From the NCBI GenBank assembly GCA_030598425.1, contig JAUVPY010000124.1:1-7036 (forward strand): a DNA stretch of 7,036 bases. Reading direction: 5' to 3'. This DNA comes from Anaerolineae bacterium. GTDB lineage: Bacteria > Chloroflexota > Anaerolineae > 4572-78 > NAK82. This document shows positions 5,390 to 7,036 of the stretch, piece after piece (the first letter of the stretch is position 1; the number at the start of each line of letters is the position of its first letter). The position numbers were made by a program, and so were the translations under genes. Below the pieces are notes generated by a model. The model was not told the DNA's origin and made no database searches. It worked only from the letters and a program-made list of their open reading frames with translations.

Positions 5390-6556
5390 CTAACGGGCAT
5401 GTCGCTGCCAGGTGCCTTCGTTGAAGAGCACCCAGACCTCTCGATCCAAGGGACTGTAGAGCATCACCCCACCTTGGTAGAACTGCACCACCCCGTAGCT
5501 GCTTCTGTCACCGGTTCCTCTTTCCGAGCCGCGAGCCGGTCCAATCGCCTCGGCAATCTCGGGATTGTCGCACCATATTTTGCCAAAGCCACGGATTGGC
5601 CCGTCCGGATTGGCCCGTGCTGCATCACATGAGTAAGGATCGCCCCCATCCCAGGCGTCCTCGTAGGGGCCGATCCAGCGGAAGCCATGCCGTGCACTTG
5701 GTTGGCGGATCTCCACAGCCCAAACGAGCCCAAGATCGTCGGGTTGGTCCCACCAATAGAGGTAGCCGCGTTCAAAGAATTGCCGAGCGTAGCGGTGGTC
5801 GTCGATGGCTGCCTCGATTGCATACCCCAGATAGTCTTTTACACCAGGCTGTTCCCACACGGGCTCGAAAACCTCGTGCGTCTCGATTCCGGTCGGTTCG
5901 AAAGAAGGAGGAGGAACCGTCGGCGTTGGGGTCGCGCATTGCGTACCGCACCCACCGGCGCAAACGTCCGGACAATAATGCACTTCATCGACGCTGCAGG
6001 GAGGGGGTGTACAAGTCACAACGGGTGTGTTGGTGGGCTTTGGCGGCGCTGGCGTGGATGTTGAGGCTGGTGTTGGTGTCCGCGTAGGTTCCTGCGTAGG
6101 CGCCAGTGGCGTCGCGCTGGGGGTGAGTGCTACGTGCGCCACCTGGGTGAGCTCCGCCGCAGATCCCAGGGTGACGGTTACCGGCTGCGAATGACCTTCT
6201 GCCCCTTGACCGTCAAAGGCCTTGACCACGATGACGTGCGTGCCAGGCACATCGCTTTGCCAGGGCTGTGACACGACGTAGGGCGAATTCACGTCGGGAT
6301 TCGAGTCCACGCGGTACAGCGTGTCATCCACCCACAGCTCTATGCGCTCAACTCCGTCCGCGTCAGTCGATGTAGAATCGACTACAAGTGGCTCCCCAAC
6401 CGGAGCTGTGTGGCCAGGTAAAGGATCGGCGATAGCAACGGTCGGCGCGCCAGTTACGGGCGTAGCAGCCCGCTGTATGCTGCAAGCGAGACTGACTGCT
6501 AGCAGAAATCCAACAATTGTCAGGATACGGTAAGTTCTTGTGAATAGCAGGAACAT
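5390..6556 (-). CDS. Putative lipoprotein with Ig-like domain, six-Cys segment and Trp-rich C-terminal domain
   Basis: 388 residues, no enzyme motif recognised. The N-terminus has a hydrophobic signal (about 9-24) ending in SLAC with Cys25. This is a slightly off-consensus lipobox, so lipid anchoring is likely but not certain. Residues 38-130 look like a bacterial Ig-like beta-sandwich, with the signature IELWVDD (72-78) and HVIVVKAFD (107-115). Next comes a Thr/Pro linker (144-180). A compact segment with six Cys (182, 187, 195, 199, 203, 207) follows, then more Thr/Pro. The C-terminal domain (about 223-388) is rich in Trp and Tyr, with IRGFGKIW (321-328) and VWVLFNEGTW (374-383). It recalls the LGFP-like or glycan-contacting repeats of surface proteins, which is my resemblance judgement only. 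The start has AGAGGAG close upstream (6560-6566). It lies 60 bp after mutS on the same strand, possibly co-transcribed. It probably acts outside the membrane; adhesion or matrix binding is speculative. Confidence 0.88.
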   Translation of the reverse strand: MFLLFTRTYRILTIVGFLLAVSLACSIQRAATPVTGAPTVAIADPLPGHTAPVGEPLVVDSTSTDADGVERIELWVDDTLYRVDSNPDVNSPYVVSQPWQSDVPGTHVIVVKAFDGQGAEGHSQPVTVTLGSAAELTQVAHVALTPSATPLAPTQEPTRTPTPASTSTPAPPKPTNTPVVTCTPPPCSVDEVHYCPDVCAGGCGTQCATPTPTVPPPSFEPTGIETHEVFEPVWEQPGVKDYLGYAIEAAIDDHRYARQFFERGYLYWWDQPDDLGLVWAVEIRQPSARHGFRWIGPYEDAWDGGDPYSCDAARANPDGPIRGFGKIWCDNPEIAEAIGPARGSERGTGDRSSYGVVQFYQGGVMLYSPLDREVWVLFNEGTWQRHAR

Positions 6557-6616
6557 AGACTCCTCTGCTTTGGCATTTCGCCTTTCTGCTGCCTTATATG
6601 TGGCACACAGCTTGAC

Positions 6617-7036
6617 CTACTTGTCCTCTCGCACCTGTCCTTGAAACTCATACAGTTTACTGATGGCTTCCAGTGGGGTTAGACTATTCACGTCGAGCTG
6701 GCGAAGTGCCTCAATCACCGGGTGGGACTCAGTGGAGAAGAGGGCGAGTTGTCGGCCGACCGGTGCGGGATGCTCAGATGGGACTGGGCCCCGCGCGCTT
6801 TCCCGCTCTAACTCGGTCAGTATCTCCTGGGCGCGATTGACCACTGAACGCGGCAATCCAGCCAATTGGGCCACGTGGATGCCATAGCTGCGATCAGCGC
6901 CGCCGGGCACGATTCGGTGCAGGAAGACCACCTCGTCGCCTTCCTCGGCCACTGCCACGTTGTAATTACGTACCCGAGGGAGCAAATTGGAAAGCTCTGT
7001 CAATTCGTGATAGTGGGTGGCGAAAAGAGTCCTCGC
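6617..7036 (-). CDS. mutS: DNA mismatch repair protein MutS, C-terminal 139 residues
   Basis: The window holds the last 139 codons, entering from the right edge with no start. The fragment begins in the ATPase domain at the conserved ATHYHEL segment (residues 6-12 of the fragment). It continues through [17 protein letters not shown], the MutS signature around the ABC-ATPase dimer interface, and the [10 protein letters not shown] helix. A variable Pro-rich stretch follows, and then the small C-terminal module ([21 protein letters not shown]) that in MutS1 mediates dimer/tetramer contacts. The protein recognises mismatched bases as a clamp and uses ATP to license repair with MutL. Presence of this tail and the mismatch-repair form of the ATPase favour MutS1 over MutS2. 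The stop is TAG at 6617-6619. Nothing looks broken in the visible part. Confidence 0.95.
   Translation of the reverse strand, partial: ARTLFATHYHELTELSNLLPRVRNYNVAVAEEGDEVVFLHRIVPGGADRSYGIHVAQLAGLPRSVVNRAQEILTELERESARGPVPSEHPAPVGRQLALFSTESHPVIEALRQLDVNSLTPLEAISKLYEFQGQVREDK

Noticed and set aside
5596..6087. Rightward open frame of 163 codons inside the lipoprotein gene
   Set aside because: Arg-rich and without domain or ribosome site; it is the antisense shadow of a well-supported leftward gene.
6557..6616. Separate promoter for the lipoprotein gene in the gap after mutS
   Set aside because: A TATAAG-like hexamer is present but no matching -35 box at the right distance; co-transcription with mutS is as likely.

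Overview
The window is about 7 kb of bacterial chromosome with tightly packed genes. It looks like a member of the Chloroflexota (Anaerolineae/Caldilineae-like), although that is inference. The reasons are: a secreted protein with long Thr-Pro stretches in front of a Trp-rich C-terminal domain, a soluble Ser/Thr kinase carrying an FHA domain, and a PP2C phosphatase fused to a zinc ribbon. There is no sign of a mobile element, CRISPR array, tRNA or rRNA.

Left part (1-4236, all on the minus strand, read right to left): a four-gene Ser/Thr phospho-signalling operon. The order is a signal-peptide/single-TM protein with a cytoplasmic FHA domain (3520-4236), a 556-residue zinc-ribbon/pseudokinase/PP2C phosphatase (1830-3500), a soluble Ser/Thr kinase with a C-terminal FHA domain (540-1793), and a HAD-superfamily phosphatase cut by the left edge (1-559). 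Gaps are 19 and 36 bp, and the last two genes overlap by 20 bp. Together they form a writer (kinase), an eraser (PP2C) and two phosphothreonine readers (FHA), one of them anchored at the membrane.

Middle (4237-4553): a divergent control region. A near-consensus sigma-70 promoter (4489-4517) drives the rightward gene, and a weaker candidate (4377-4406) may drive the leftward operon. Between them, about 20 bp from each -35 box, lies a perfect inverted repeat with 18-bp arms (4429-4468). The rightward gene (4554-5279) encodes a two-S1-domain RNA-binding protein and ends in an intrinsic terminator (5331-5372).

Right part (5390-7036, minus strand): the 3' end of mutS (6617-7036, cut by the right edge) is followed 60 bp downstream by a putative lipoprotein (5390-6556). 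The lipoprotein has a bacterial Ig-like domain, a Thr/Pro linker, a six-cysteine knot-like segment and a Trp-rich C-terminal domain. This gene and the S1 gene converge on the terminator.

The least ordinary items are the phosphatase whose N-terminal half is a catalytically dead kinase with a zinc ribbon in its N-lobe, and the long perfect palindrome between the divergent promoters.
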